Below, piece by piece: positions 52,385 through 64,000 of a stretch of DNA of 64,000 nucleotides. How positions within the stretch are numbered: the stretch's first letter is position 1; the number at the start of each line of letters is the position of its first letter. The notes under the pieces were generated by a model that worked only from the letters and a program-made list of their open reading frames with translations, was not told the DNA's origin and made no database searches. Source of the DNA: Tieghemiomyces parasiticus (Eukaryota; Kickxellomycota; Dimargaritomycetes; Dimargaritales; Dimargaritaceae); assembly GCA_027575765.1 (NCBI GenBank), contig JANBPT010000006.1:1-64000 (forward strand). The letters run 5' to 3'. Position numbers and translations under genes: made by a program.

Positions 52385-54828
52385 ATAGATACTTCTCCTG
52401 GTGCAGGGGTGTATTGGGGAGGGGCTGAACTTGGGCACAGGGTAGCCAATGTGCTGCTCCATCGTGCCAAGGAGAAGAAAAAGACAGGGAGAAACAATGG
52501 CCACCAACCAGCACACGCCTGGAATGCGTAGAGTTGAAGGAGGTCAGATACAGGAGAGCGGAGGGGGGGGGCAATGACAGGAGATTGAACCAGGAGAAGT
52601 GAGGTGCGCGCACACCGTCTCCATATCCCCCCCCTTCGAACCGCTTCTTGCCGTACTGTAAAAAAAAAGAGAAACTAAACAAAATAGGGCGGGGTCAGAG
52701 TTTAAGAGAGTGGTGAGGAGGACCGTGGAGTGTGAGAAACGAACCTTCGATTCGACCGCTGGCCAATCAGTCTAGGTCCCCGTATGGGGAACCATTGGGT
52801 AATGTGGTGAGGATGTGGCGGACTTCAGCCCCTCTCCATCCAGATAAGGCCTACCCCCCAGGGAAGTGACAAGCCATGCGGTAGACCGTATTCACAAGAC
52901 AGATGCGTGCACGCGACTGCTATTACGTAGATGACATATCGTCTAGTGGTCTAGGTAGTAGGGGCTAATCCACTGCTGAGTAGTAACCAGCCTGATGTAG
53001 CTATAGTTCAGACTTGGATGATTGCATTGCTCTCAGCTCATGTTGTGCTATTGGTGGCATCCCAAGAGGTCTGAGCTAATTGTTCAAGGTAAACCACATG
53101 GATGTGGGCGGGCAGACAGGACTACACGCTCGGCTTGTAACTGCACGGAAGCCATGGGTCACTCTCCCTCGACTGTATCGCTTCTACGAGTGGGGGGGGG
53201 TGTCAGTGAACATGAGGGGAATCATTTCAGCCCATACAGCTACACTTCATAGCCCTTTCCCCCCCCCCTTCCTCTCTCCCAGGAGACAAGCAGAGCAGAG
53301 CGGATTGACTCCAAGAGTCCGTCCTGGATTCTACTTGCCTCCGGTTCACTCCCATCACCGACTCCTTGCAGGTCGAGCATCGGAAGGGGCTGTCGTCCAA
53401 GGCTGAACCTGGAGCAGCTTATCCTGCTTGTACCTACAGCTCGACTGTGACATTTCGCGCCCATCTTGTAAAGACTGGTCTCTCAGATGTGCAGAAACAC
53501 GAACCTTGAGCGGATAGGTATGGTCTAGTCTGGTCGGTCGCCTGTTTCCTTATCGGACATCTAAGTCGGTGGCAGCCCTAATCCCTCAAATCCACCGCCT
53601 CGCCCAATATGGTAATTCATTTTCCTTGGCCCTCCACAGTAAGGCTGGCATCCAGGCCTAGTGAGCCAATCTCAACCCCCTTCATTAGTGCACATCACGC
53701 AGCCCTTTCCCTTTACACCATACTTTCTTACCGCTGAGGCCAGGAGCGCTTGACAATACAAAAAAAAACATGTCATCCAAAAAGGGGAACCCATAGGCCC
53801 ATTCGAGCTACTAATTCATTTCCCTAACCTTACTACATCCCTTCCTCCTTACCCAGCTCATCAAGGGCGGACCAGCAAGGTACAATCGACGGGTGTTGTC
53901 ACCACGGCCCCTTCCCTGGGGCCTAGTGTTCTGTGGAAGGCCTTGGCGTGAGTTGCCGCCTCACACGCCCCCTCCCCCTGGAAACAATAGCCGTCATCCA
54001 GGGGCGGAGGGGGCTGGTGCTGAAAATCTACCCTTGGTCATGGCTAGTTACACCAGTCTGCCCACTTATAACGTGGTGACCGAGCTCCTGGGTTCGATTG
54101 GAACTTTCTCACCCTCCTTGGCATCCTAAAATACCCGTCTTGGCAGCAAGCTTGGTGGGGTTAGTCCCGTCTAATGACGGCCCATAGTAACACAACAATG
54201 GTCTGGACATCCCAACAGAGTGATAGTAAAATATAGACACTGCCGGGGGTGTCCTTTAGGCTTCCAGCAACGGGGTTCTCTCTCTCTCCAAGGAAGGTCG
54301 CTCAGAGATGTCGGGCAGGGCACAATGGTCTTAGGTTCATTCTTGCCTGCCCACATCACCCCTCATACACTTTCATTGTTACCCCTCGCTTATCTCCTCC
54401 ACCATTCGAAAATTCAGCCACCCTCCCTCTTCCGCCCGTTCTTGTTTCGTGGTCCATTTCGAAGACGTCACTGCAAGGAATACATTAGGGACATGGCTCG
54501 CGAATCACAGCCACTCCTGCCCAAAGCGCACTTACTTAATCTGGACCGACATGGTGTCTCAGGAGGTATCCCTGAAAACAATACCACGGGATAGCCTAAG
54601 CACTGTTACAACACGTGGTGTATTTGAAGGGGGGGGTGTAATATGAACAATAAGGAATAAATAATAACGGTAACCCGACACAATCGCTTGGTCATGCGTG
54701 GACGTGCGTCGCGCCGAGTGAAACAGTCTCAATCTAAGCAAAGCGCGTTGAAATACAGAACGTAGCGTAGGGAAAAGAGCCGGATCGGCCAAATGTCCGC
54801 CTGAACAGCGTCCATCAAGGCGAAGGTT
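52385..54828. other. 2.4-kb intergenic, no gene supported
   Basis: Several frames of 60-124 codons. The best, near 54494, could begin a short exon (MARESQPLLPKAHLLNLD) ending at GGAGGTATC, but no continuation was found. Homopolymer runs of G or C near 52563, 52627, 53190 and 53261. No RNA gene seen. Confidence 0.35.
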
Positions 54829-57800
54829 TTAATATAGGCCTTCTGGCCGGTACTCCCCCCGAATGATACGCTCGATGGCGCGGAGCAGGTCATAGTTGAC
54901 CTCGGGTGAGATGACCGAGTCGTGGCGGTATGCAGGGTGGTTCTGCACGAACTGACGAATCCAACTGGCCTCGGTCAGAACTTCGCCTGGTAAGGTTTGA
55001 GCATACACGTTGGTAAGGCCGATGTGTTGGTTGGTTAGTTGATATCGACTGGATGAAAAAATCCTGACGGTGCGACCCATTTAGGGCGCACTGGAGGGTA
55101 TGCTTAGTAGCCGAGACTTACCGCTTGCGCGCTTGCTGACAAAATCAAGGTACTTGTCGATCTGCTTCCTGGTCGGCCTGTCGACCTCAACTGAGTCAAG
55201 GTGGGCATTGACCAGCGGGATCAGACCAATGAAACCGTCAGCCTAGTAGAGTAAATGCCATTCCACAGGGCATAATGATATAGTTAACAAAGGGGGTAGT
55301 GGTATGTATGTGAGTTAATTGGAAGCCGCCGAATTTGAGAGCGGCACATCATTAGCCCACAGTTCTGATTCCTCAGGTGGCATCGTAACCACCAAGGTTG
55401 CAGTAATACAGTAATTGTACCTACCTTGCCGTTCATGATCTCGTCGATGGACATGAGGCTGTACTCGTCCTTGATGGGCCCCAGCGAGCTGGTGCGGTGC
55501 GCCGGGTCATGACCGTTGTTATTCGTAACTCCGTTTCCATTCATATGGCCATTACCGTTTATCGCCTCATGTCCGTTCGTATGGCCGTTCGTAGGGACCG
55601 AAGGACTATGGTCAGTAAAAACGTTGTTGCGGAAGTAGAATTTTTCCGTCATGCGGGCGTTCCGGTGGTGAGCCACATCCATATTGATATCGACCTGGAA
55701 TGCGATGCAGGGGGGGGAGGTGGAAGGGATCACAGCGAAAGCCCGGGTGTGGTATTAGCACCCGTTTCATGAGAAACTAAGTGGGCTTAAAGGGTTCCAC
55801 AGCCGGGAGAAGTTGGCGAAACTCACCTTGGAGATGGGAATGTAGAAATTTAGGCCCTGGCTCAGGATGGCGCGGGTGAGCAAGACGATGAAAGTCGTGA
55901 AGGCGGTATTGGCAAAGTCGGTAAACTGCACTTCCATGGTTCGGAACTCGACCCGCCAGCCGATGGGGGAGTTGGGTGGCGGCGGCTTGAAGCGCATGGA
56001 CTGCCAGTTAGTGGATTGTAGGTTCTAGTGGGATATAGGTGGGTGGCCGAGAGAAAAGGTGGCGGTAATTCGCGTTTCAGCGTTTAGGATAAGTTGTATT
56101 TCGGGGTTACTGGAGGGTACTGGCTGCTTTGGCGATGGCCAGTCGTGTCCTACTTGTGGCGTCAGGCGATGGACCTACCTCAAAGTGATCTGATGATTGC
56201 TCGTTATCGACATCGAGTAACTCCCGAAAGATGACCAGGGGGTCCCGGATGAAGAGATGGGCAATGTGGCGGGCGAGGTTTTGGTCGAGCCCTGAAGGTG
56301 AAACCATTTCGTACAACGTAGACGGGTGGTGGATTGGTTAGTCGAAAATACCACATGCTCTCGCTCTGTGCCATTAAACGCCCGACCCGACTTTTTCCTC
56401 GGATCAGTATAGGGCCGGGTGGAATGATAAGCTACAGCCCTAATCGAGTAGGTAATCGGCTTTTGAGTACAACTTGCCTTCGCTAACGAGCTTCGCACAA
56501 ATCTTGGGATCGTACACCAGGTCGATATCATTGTACTCTGGTCGGAGTAGGTGGTCGCTGGAGCCGAGGTAGCTATCAATGGAGTCGTAGCGGGATTTGT
56601 TGATGACAAATTTGTTGTGCTGTAGGGGCTGGATGCGTTGGGAAGATTAAAGATACAGAGAGGTGACGGTGACAAAACGATTAGGGGACAGGCCGATATG
56701 CGGGCAACTGGAGGTTTGCAGGTTCCCCTGATGGTTACCCCTGAGTTTTCTTTTTTTTATAAAGCGGCAGCAGTCAATAGCTTACTTTGAGTCCGCGCTC
56801 CTCATCGGTGCGGTCGTCCACGGCCTGCGATATCACCTTCCAACGGCAGTCAACGTCTGCAAGGTAGCCTCGGAAAATCGGGGTGGAGGCCGTCAAGGCG
56901 AGCTGCAAGAAAGATTGATAGGGGGTGCGTCAGAAATTTGGTGAGACAAACTGTGTGCAATGTTGATTGGCCAAGAGCGGGCCATAATTGGGAGGCTGGC
57001 CGGCGGCCGACTCGAGTCCGGCATTGCAAAGGAGAATATTCGACGGAGTTTTGCCAGTGCTAGCTGTCACACTTACCATGATGGAGCTCACTGGAGCCAG
57101 CTGGTCGTAGAGCCGCCGGGCCTCGTCGACGTTGGCGCCCTGGAAGGTGATCTGTAGGCAGCAGCAGCCCATACCGAAGCCCATGGCATCCATGTAAATG
57201 TGGTCTGGTCGAGCATTACGGAGGTCTGACTTGGCGTACTCGGGGAAGTGGAGGTGGTCGCGCGGGATGGTGGGATCGATAAACGGGCGCGGGGTGTTGA
57301 CGTCATGAAAGATGGGCATGTTGATGGCCACTTTGGTTCCGCGGCGCTTGCGAATATTGGCCGTGAGGGTGGGGAACCGCGCGTGCAGGTTGATCACTTC
57401 GTCGGGGAGGAACAGACTTTTGGAGGCGAGGCCGGTGGTCTCGTTAGGCCCGTCCACCGCGTCCGGCGTGCCCAGGCGCGGAAAGCAGGTGATGGTTAGG
57501 GGTACCTCGTGGGGCCCGCACTGCTGCTGGGCGAGGTGGCGCCTGGACACGGGTGCGGGTTAGGTGGCCGCCACATTAGCGATGAAGGCACAATAGAGGT
57601 GTTAGTAGTTGCCAGCAGGCTTCGTGAGTAGATTACATGCAGGCTCCCAGGGCAGATTCGGAGTAAAGAGAGTACACCACAGTGGGGAAGAGGTCATGCA
57701 CTCACCTCCGCTCCATATTGGGCTGAATCGTGAGCAGGTCGGATAGCTCAGGTCCGTACGGGTGGCCCGGGGTGGCTAACGACAGATGGAGGGGATCAGC

Positions 57801-58677
57801 GACATCAGGGGTTAGTATTGGCACGTGGTAAGCCTAGCTGCTAGCACCGCACCCAAGGGGGGGGGGCTTAATCCCCCTCACTTTAGTGTCTCGGCCGAAA
57901 AAGGGTCTAATTACCTTCCAACATGAACCGGCCGTATTCAGGTCGCCAGAGGGACTGCAGGGCGGCGCTATCACGCGGGAGGGGGGAGGAGAATTGAGCG
58001 TAGGGTGTGTGTGTGTGTGGGGGGGGGGGTCGTGGCAGATAACGATGGCGGAATCGGTGGATCATATGTCGTTAGCCCAATCTTACACTGGGAGCCGCCC
58101 ACTTTCTCATATGCCAGTGACGGGGGGTCACACAGGCGGGTAGTGGAATGGCGGGCATTCGGCGCACTGGGGAACTTACAGTTTTTCGGGGGTGTCGGCC
58201 TCCTGTTCCTTTTTCGTCAGCCGCGCAAGCATGTCGTATGCTCGCACCGAGATACGAGCCTTACGGTGCTCATCGTCAAAGGACACGACGATGTATTCGA
58301 TCTAAAGTTGTTGGCGAGGGAAGATGGTTGGCCGGTTTAGAGATAAGGTAAGAGGTGCAGGGTCGAAAGGTTCCCCTATTCTAAGGGCGGGGGGGGGAGA
58401 CCATCCTCAGCTATCCGTATTGCGCCCGAGCAGGGCCGCGGTGGCATCTCCAAAGCCCTTATCAGATAGTGCAGTGTACAGCAGGTGCCCTTATCATGCC
58501 TTAGCCCGAACAAAGTTCCCGTCTTACCTCGTCGCCCCATAGGTGGGCGTCGTTCTGGCGATCCTTGTTCTTGCGGTAGATATTGAGGAACTGCTCGATA
58601 CCGTTCTTGCGGACGTGATCGGCGTACTTACTGGCCTCCTCCCAGTGGAGGGGCGTGCCCAGCGAAAGCAGGCCCAT
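54829..58677 (-). CDS. GCS1: glutamate-cysteine ligase catalytic subunit
   Basis: Joins Glu and Cys with ATP, the rate-limiting step of glutathione synthesis in the cytosol. Twelve exons give 662 aa in one frame: 58528-58677, 58180-58301, 57915-57967, 57706-57775, 57077-57542, 56786-56902, 56478-56628, 56179-56291, 55827-56024, 55425-55694, 55122-55242, 54829-54986. The whole eukaryotic family is traceable: [10 protein letters not shown] start, [140 protein letters not shown]. The intron after exon 7 uses a GC donor (GAAG|GCAAGT, donor bases 56472-56477). Exon 10 carries an Asn/Gly/His repeat insertion. Oxidative stress probably regulates it, as in other fungi. Confidence 0.95.
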
Positions 58678-61551
58678 GGTGACCAGCGAAATGCGAAGGC
58701 TGTGAAGGGGAGCGAGACAGTCAGGTGGACTAATGAGGAGCTAAGGGTGGGGCTGGGTGACGAATGAGACAACCCAGCGATTCGAGCGGGTAGTGGGGAG
58801 GTGGCGGAATGTGACACCAGGACGAATGAAGGAGGCCGAGACTCGGTGTAAGCGCAGGAGCCAGGGACGGATGGTGTCTGGGGACAGACAGACCGAGTAG
58901 GTGAGAGAGGTGGTAGGTAAGCATATAAGGTGCACGTCACAAAGAGTATGTGAGTCGAGTAAGGCAGTGATGCGGGCGTTGGCCAAAGAGCACTCCAAAG
59001 TGTCTGTCAGCCCGTCCACAGTGGGCTGTGCTCACCCTGGGAGCTAGCAGACGAGCAAATTACCTGGTGCGTTCAGGCTGGCTAGCGTTGATCGATGGTC
59101 GACGTAAGACCGTTACGTGATGTTTCAGCGGGCAAGTGGGGTTGGGAAAAAGGTATTATTAATACGCAGTTGGCCAACGCCTTCCACTCCGGAGTTTATA
59201 TAGTGAGGGGTCGAGGATGGGGGAGAGTGAATTGATGGCAGCAGCTACGTCGTAGGGTGCTGACTGGTTAATCGGCGTGTAAGGCTAGCAAATGAGGGGC
59301 GGTGTCATGGGCGAAGAGGTCCCGAGGAAGGGAGGTTGGGGGGGGGGTGAGAGAGGGCCAATTTGTCAGCGAATCATGGGAAGGGGCAGAGCAGCCGTAA
59401 TGGTTTCTCAGGATTGCATGGAATACTGGCACGCTAAAACGGCAGGTGAGCCAGAGGGTCGATAGAAGGAAGTGCATCAAAAACCCAGCTACGGTGTGGA
59501 GGCGGTCGAGAATTTAGCGCGGAAGCGTCGCCAAGGCAGGGTCCGGTGGCACCCTCAGGCCACTGTAACCCAACCCTCCGCTGCCGGTGGCTGTCCTGGC
59601 GAGTTGTCCGGGGGGGGTGGGGAAAGAGTATGCAGTGTGTGCCAGGGCCTGCTGAGTAAGCAGCTCGTTAGACACATCAGCCCTTACGGGGCCCTTGACC
59701 AAACCCAACTCCACCAAGCATGATATTTTCATCTCCCAGTATCGGAGTGGCGGGACGGGTCAGGTGTTACGCACCGCGTGATCTTGGTCGGCTATGGCGA
59801 GCGACCCTGTCGGACCTTATCCGCAACAGTGGCAAGGCCAGTGCCGAACACCAGTGGATTTGGGTGATAATCCATCTGTCCGCATCTAGCGTAGATAATA
59901 AAACCAGCGGGGCGAACTTGCGTGGCCCGATGCGCACCACAGTTACGCCGTTTCAGCCCCGTGCGGGCCGGAAGAGAAGAAGAAGCGCTCCCCCGGATGA
60001 GCTTTCACCTGTCACCAGGGCTTGGTAAGGTTTGGCGTGTTGCCCACTCGGATAACCAGCCAGCCCCAGCCATGAACCTCAGGCCGTGGCGAAAGCCCTA
60101 CGTCTCCCGCCCACAAAGGGAGTTGTCGTCCGCAGTGATAATGAGCCCCGGCTGCGGCCATTGATATCCTGATTGCATTGCCAACGCCACCCTTTGCTCT
60201 CCAAATAATAAACCAGACCATAACAGCCATCAGCCGGGAAAACGTAACCTGTACCATTTCAGGCCTGACCTCGCCACGGGGGGTTGAGCCCCCAGATACC
60301 GCCCATTAAAGGCGTGCGTAACCCAATGGGGTGCGTGGGAGCATGGCAGGGCCGTCTGTTTGGGTGGCCTTATTTCTTGGTAACTTACTTGGGCGACAGA
60401 GCCCCTCGGCCACCTATCATGGCATACTAGGGGTCGAAAAAGTTCTTACTCGAAAGCTAGTTGATACGGTACAAACCTAAACCGCTGCACTTGATAATTG
60501 ACAGCGGTTAGCCCGCTTAGTATAGAATCAACCATATGTCTGATAACAGGGAATGGCTACTCTAGAGGCATTATCTACTGGGGTTGGCTACGGTAGTTCC
60601 TAGCGGCCAAACGGTTTATAGACTGTGGCGAAGGAAGTGCAGTGTCAGCCTTCGATAATGCCCACATACAATTGAAAGAACGATACGGTCGCCCAGGTAC
60701 AGGGATCAGAGACACGGCCCAATAGGCGAGTCAAAATGCCACAAATTTTTTAAGTTTATCTCGTCGTACAGCACCCTATCACTGATGTGGCATCGCCTTC
60801 CCCATCCCTTCAGGTTTGTCCACTACATGCATTAGCCAATCATTGAAAAAAAGCCGATAGCGCACATAGACCCTACCTTTCAAAGAATGGTGGCTTCGTG
60901 AATTTGTCGATCCCAGCACAGGGGTTTTCCGCGGATAAAAGAATCTTCATTCACTATTCCACACTTGGTCCCTTTGGGGCAGCCACATAGAAATCACCAC
61001 TGAGGTTGTATTGACGGGTTCGGTGAGGCTTTGTCCTTGTGGAGTAACATAGCAATAGAGGAAAGGGGGGGATAAGCAAACACTATTCTCTACCTCGGCC
61101 TCGTGGTCCATGGGGCCCACTACCTTTGCTATTATTATTTTTGCACCCAGGCTTATTTTATTAATGGCAACCTTATCCCACGCCACTAGGAATCTTGCTC
61201 GTTGTCCCAGCAGCAGACCCCTCAGCCACCGCTTCCTTCACCACGCTCAGCTTCCGCGCCATGGATTGATTCATCAACCATCCTAGCGTGAAGCCTTAGA
61301 TAACCGTCCCTCTAAATTCACCTTGGGTTTCGACAAAAAAGGGAAGAGACGAGGTTATGGACCTTCCAAAAACACTTGGCGCCAGCGCCGCAGGGGAAGG
61401 GGCACAAGAGGTGCTGCGATATTAATCACCGTCATTACTACGGAGCGATATTTAAAGCTACCCCGCCGACGTTAACCGTAAATCAAACTCTGCTTTATCT
61501 GAGGTAGCTGTACTTGGTCCTTTGAGTGTCCCACTCTCACGCCCTCCCGAG
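58678..61551. other. 2.9-kb intergenic between divergent genes
   Basis: Upstream of GCS1 (minus) and of the 61.5-kb gene (plus). TATATAG near 59198 and an A/T box (ATATTTAAAG) near 61449 are possible promoter elements for the two. Frames up to 138 codons lack domains. No RNA gene recognised. Confidence 0.4.
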
Positions 61552-62385
61552 ATGGATGTCAGCTACAACCACGATTGCCAGGACTACGATCATGACTACG
61601 GCTACTGGAGGGATCATGCCATTGACCGCTATCGCTATTACGACCGTAGTATTGGCCAGTACGAACGTCGGACCAACTCTCCTTACCTCACCCAGGCCAT
61701 CCGGCCCGGCAATCATTTATACGCCGTTTCTTACCTAGGGAATCCCAGTCACCCAGGTATCTTCGTATTCCGATCGGACTCGACGTTCCTTTTCTGCCAC
61801 TACGATGACAAGCTACTTGGGGACTGGCGGTACCATATAGACTATAAGGAGGTCCCGTTCCAGGACAGCTCGACCTGGATTCCGTCCAGTACCCAGTATC
61901 TCGGATCCTGTGACAACACGAGTTTGGCATACCTTCTGTACGACCGGTTTAAACGCATCCTACCTAATCAAATGCTCGACCGACCCAGGAGTGTCTGGCA
62001 GAGCCCGTCGAATCCAGAGACGTGGTTTGAACTTGCCAAGGTCATCGTTCGATGCGAGATCTCGCCAAAGAGACAGACGATGGAACGGCCGCTACCGTAC
62101 ATCATACCGGACCGGAAATTATTGGATACGGTCAGGTCGATTCATCGCTTACCACCTCCACCGCTCAACGTCCAGATGTTCTCCGTGCAGCGCCGACCCA
62201 AACTGTTTTCGGCGCAACACCGAAATGACCAATTCCCACTCCGTCGGCTCCCTCTCGTGTCCCAATACGTTTGCACTCGTGAGGCTCTGGAGGAGCGAAA
62301 GAGGGCCCAATCTCATCGGGATCGTAGAGCGGTAGATAGTTCTCTATTCAATGACGGACGAGCGATTTCCAACTCCTCAAAATAA
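61552..62385 (+). CDS. uncharacterised 277-aa protein
   Basis: One continuous exon with coding-type codon use, from the ATG at 61552. The N-terminal 60 residues are rich in Tyr, Asp and Arg (DYDHDYGYWRDH, RYRYYDRS). The middle looks beta-rich with aromatics: NHLYAVSYLG, TFLFCHYDDKLLGDWRYHI. The remainder is basic and Pro-rich (HRLPPPPLNVQMF) and ends with Arg/Ser-rich disorder. Three Cys after the N-terminus are scattered. No signal peptide, membrane helix or known family. The stop codon overlaps an AATAAA. Probably cytosolic or nuclear; function not assigned. Confidence 0.65.
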   Translation: MDVSYNHDCQDYDHDYGYWRDHAIDRYRYYDRSIGQYERRTNSPYLTQAIRPGNHLYAVSYLGNPSHPGIFVFRSDSTFLFCHYDDKLLGDWRYHIDYKEVPFQDSSTWIPSSTQYLGSCDNTSLAYLLYDRFKRILPNQMLDRPRSVWQSPSNPETWFELAKVIVRCEISPKRQTMERPLPYIIPDRKLLDTVRSIHRLPPPPLNVQMFSVQRRPKLFSAQHRNDQFPLRRLPLVSQYVCTREALEERKRAQSHRDRRAVDSSLFNDGRAISNSSK

Positions 62386-62531
62386 ACATATAAATCAAGA
62401 AGCAGGTGACAAGGTAATCATTTATAACGAATTAGGGGTTGGGGTAGCCGATATATGACCAACAAAAGACAACATCAACAGCCACCATAATATCTCATTA
62501 AACGATTATCGGGTTTGGTACGGACGTCGGG

Positions 62532-63924
62532 TTAAGACATTTGCTTTAGAGACCATTCGTAGGCCATGAAGGTCGCCGCATTAGCCGGGAACGCACGGGC
62601 GAGGGTGGGGGCAAATCCACGGAAGAAGATGCGCCAGTTACCGCCGGAGGCTTCCTTCAGCAACACGCGGAAACATTCGGCAGTGGTCCGGTAGGACGGG
62701 TTGCTCTGCATACGGGACTTGACGATATCCTGCGGGTAACACAGAAGCCAGGCCGCGATTCCGGCCATACCACCGGCGAGGCAGAGTTCCATTCCGGTGT
62801 TCTCGGCGGGCATCTCCACAATCGGCGGTTCGACCGGCTTGAATGAGAGCATGGTGTCTGACGGCGGCGGCAGGCTGCGGGCCTGGAGGCAGGACCGCTT
62901 GACGAGTTCGTAGGCGCCAAAGTAGCAGGCGAAACTGGGCACGTCGCGAATTAAGGTAATGGTGATGCCGCGGTAGAGTCCACGGAGCCCGCCCGCCTTA
63001 AAGGTACGCACGCCACAGTCGAAGACGCCCTTGTAAGGTTTGGGCTGCGTGGCCGCCGTCGCCGAACCGGCCGCGGGGGCCTTGCCCTGTACTTGAAGCT
63101 TGACCTTGAGGAGCTCAATCGGGCAGTTAAAGAAGGCCATGACCGTACCGGCCATGTTGCCAGCCAGCATGATCTGCGGCAGCGTGAGTGGCTTCGAAGT
63201 GTCGTTTCCCTGGAGCATCCGGCGGAAGTAGCCGTTGGCCGTGAACACCACGGCGTTGCAAATACCGATACCGGCAAGGGGCGATGTCACGCCCTTATAC
63301 ACGGCCGTGGCCTAGGGTATGGTATGATGTCAACGTAAGCGAGGGGGGAAGGCGACGGGGTGTATGGGATCAAACAGGTGCATAAGGGGTTGGATAGGAA
63401 GTATTGAATGGGTTAGTTTGGCGGATGGTGTAAATTGGCGGACAATACGGCATTCTTGTCGAGCCGAGCGTCAAGGAGTGACTCTTCACCATCGAAACCA
63501 TGACTTACACCCTCTTCCTTGATCAGCGTGGTGAGGCAGTGCATACCGCTGTGGTATTTAGGCGGGTTGGGCTGAGTTTGGAGGCGGACCTGTGCGGAGG
63601 GGAGGATGGTTGAGGTATGGGTGGTACGGTTAGCTATGATGACCGGTAGTGCGGAGTTACACCCGAGCAGGACTTTTGTTCGGAGGTTTCCACGTTACCC
63701 CGGGAAAGTTACCCGGGCGGCAGCTTGCGCCTTAGTTGGGTAGTTCGGGATGATCTCGGGCGAGGGCCATATGTCGGAGCAACCTTCCTCTCCCGAGGGG
63801 CTCGGTGGGCAATCTGCAGATCACGTACCTTTATCGTGTCGAAAGGGTGGCCAACGACGACCTGCGCCCAGCCACCGACGGTACCGGCGATGAGATCGCG
63901 GGCGGCATCCGGAACGTACACCAT
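62532..63924 (-). CDS. mitochondrial carrier (SLC25), acylcarnitine/amino-acid carrier branch
   Basis: 318 aa from exons 63829-63924, 63509-63589 and 62532-63311, all phase 0. Three carrier repeats with the Px(D/E)xx(K/R) signatures: HPFDTIKVRLQ (restored by the first junction), CPIELLKVKLQ and YPQDIVKSRMQ. Six membrane helices in the inner mitochondrial membrane. The start ARDLIAGTVGGWAQVVVGHP resembles the carnitine/acylcarnitine (CRC1, SLC25A20) and basic-amino-acid carriers (SLC25A29, ORT1). The second-repeat signature is compatible with either, so the substrate is not assigned. A loop of about 30 residues (PPPSDTMLSFKPVEPP) between repeats 2 and 3 is longer than usual. The Met at 63924 fits the family start. 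Confidence 0.9.
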
Positions 63925-64000
63925 GGTGAAGACAGGAGGGTCGATGAGGCGACCAGCGTGGTAATGGCTGCGGGGAAAACGGAGTGGTGATGCGGGTTGG

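Noticed and set aside
54060..54110. Possible tRNA from a GGTTCGATT box
   Set aside because: No matching acceptor stem, D-arm or anticodon stem around it.
56107..56178. Continuation of glutamate-cysteine ligase exon 8 to a stop at 56107
   Set aside because: The frame runs into intron after a GTAGGT donor; conserved sequence resumes in the next exon at 56024.

Overview
The window is nuclear DNA of a fungus. The strongest indicator is a Crh-type GH16 chitin-glucan cross-linking enzyme (23.4-24.7 kb). Supporting it are a fungal-style sphingoid-base-1-phosphate phosphatase, short GT-AG introns of roughly 80-400 bp, and many small secreted proteins. The wide, messy intergenic stretches and a metazoan-style (DD34D) mariner suggest an early-diverging, zygomycete-grade lineage. 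Dimargaritales or another Kickxellomycotina group would fit, but that placement is inference only. No rRNA, tRNA or CRISPR was seen.

Layout. 0-8 kb: the end of a possible gene at the left edge, a four-helix membrane protein (1.2-1.8 kb, minus), a three-exon LCB3-type sphingoid-base phosphate phosphatase (3.7-5.8 kb, plus), and a one-exon PARN deadenylase (6.1-7.8 kb, minus). 9-13 kb: a repeat-rich island with a 1,294-bp mariner, an old truncated mariner, and copies of a repeat family with long inverted termini. 14-24.7 kb: a secreted protein built from 204-bp tandem repeats and broken by a 100-N gap, a secreted acidic protein with a Cys/His tail, an unresolved or decayed gene, a second mariner, and the Crh enzyme. 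27-33.7 kb: two mitochondrial enzymes in tandem (octanoyltransferase, then 3-hydroxyisobutyrate dehydrogenase), and a five-exon PEBP gene. 33.9-52.2 kb: a Pro/Gln-rich nuclear-type protein, a secreted F-box-like protein, two further two-exon secreted proteins that look like diverged relatives of it, a small secreted protein, a COPI-associated membrane protein and a GPI-anchored-type surface protein. 54.8-64 kb: a twelve-exon glutamate-cysteine ligase (one intron uses a GC donor), an unrecognised 277-aa protein, and a three-exon mitochondrial carrier.

How it fits together. The housekeeping genes (sphingolipid signalling, mRNA deadenylation, lipoylation, valine breakdown, glutathione synthesis, mitochondrial transport, COPI-linked membrane protein) sit at the ends and in the middle. 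The 14-52 kb stretch is accessory in character, with about eight predicted secreted or surface proteins, several built from repeats and most without a recognisable family, mixed with transposons. The candidate novel system is the set of two-exon secreted helical proteins at 36, 39 and 50 kb, with a possible broken relative at 21 kb. One member carries an F-box-like motif directly behind its signal peptide. Exon structures were assembled by hand from reading frame, splice consensus and family knowledge. No database search was possible.
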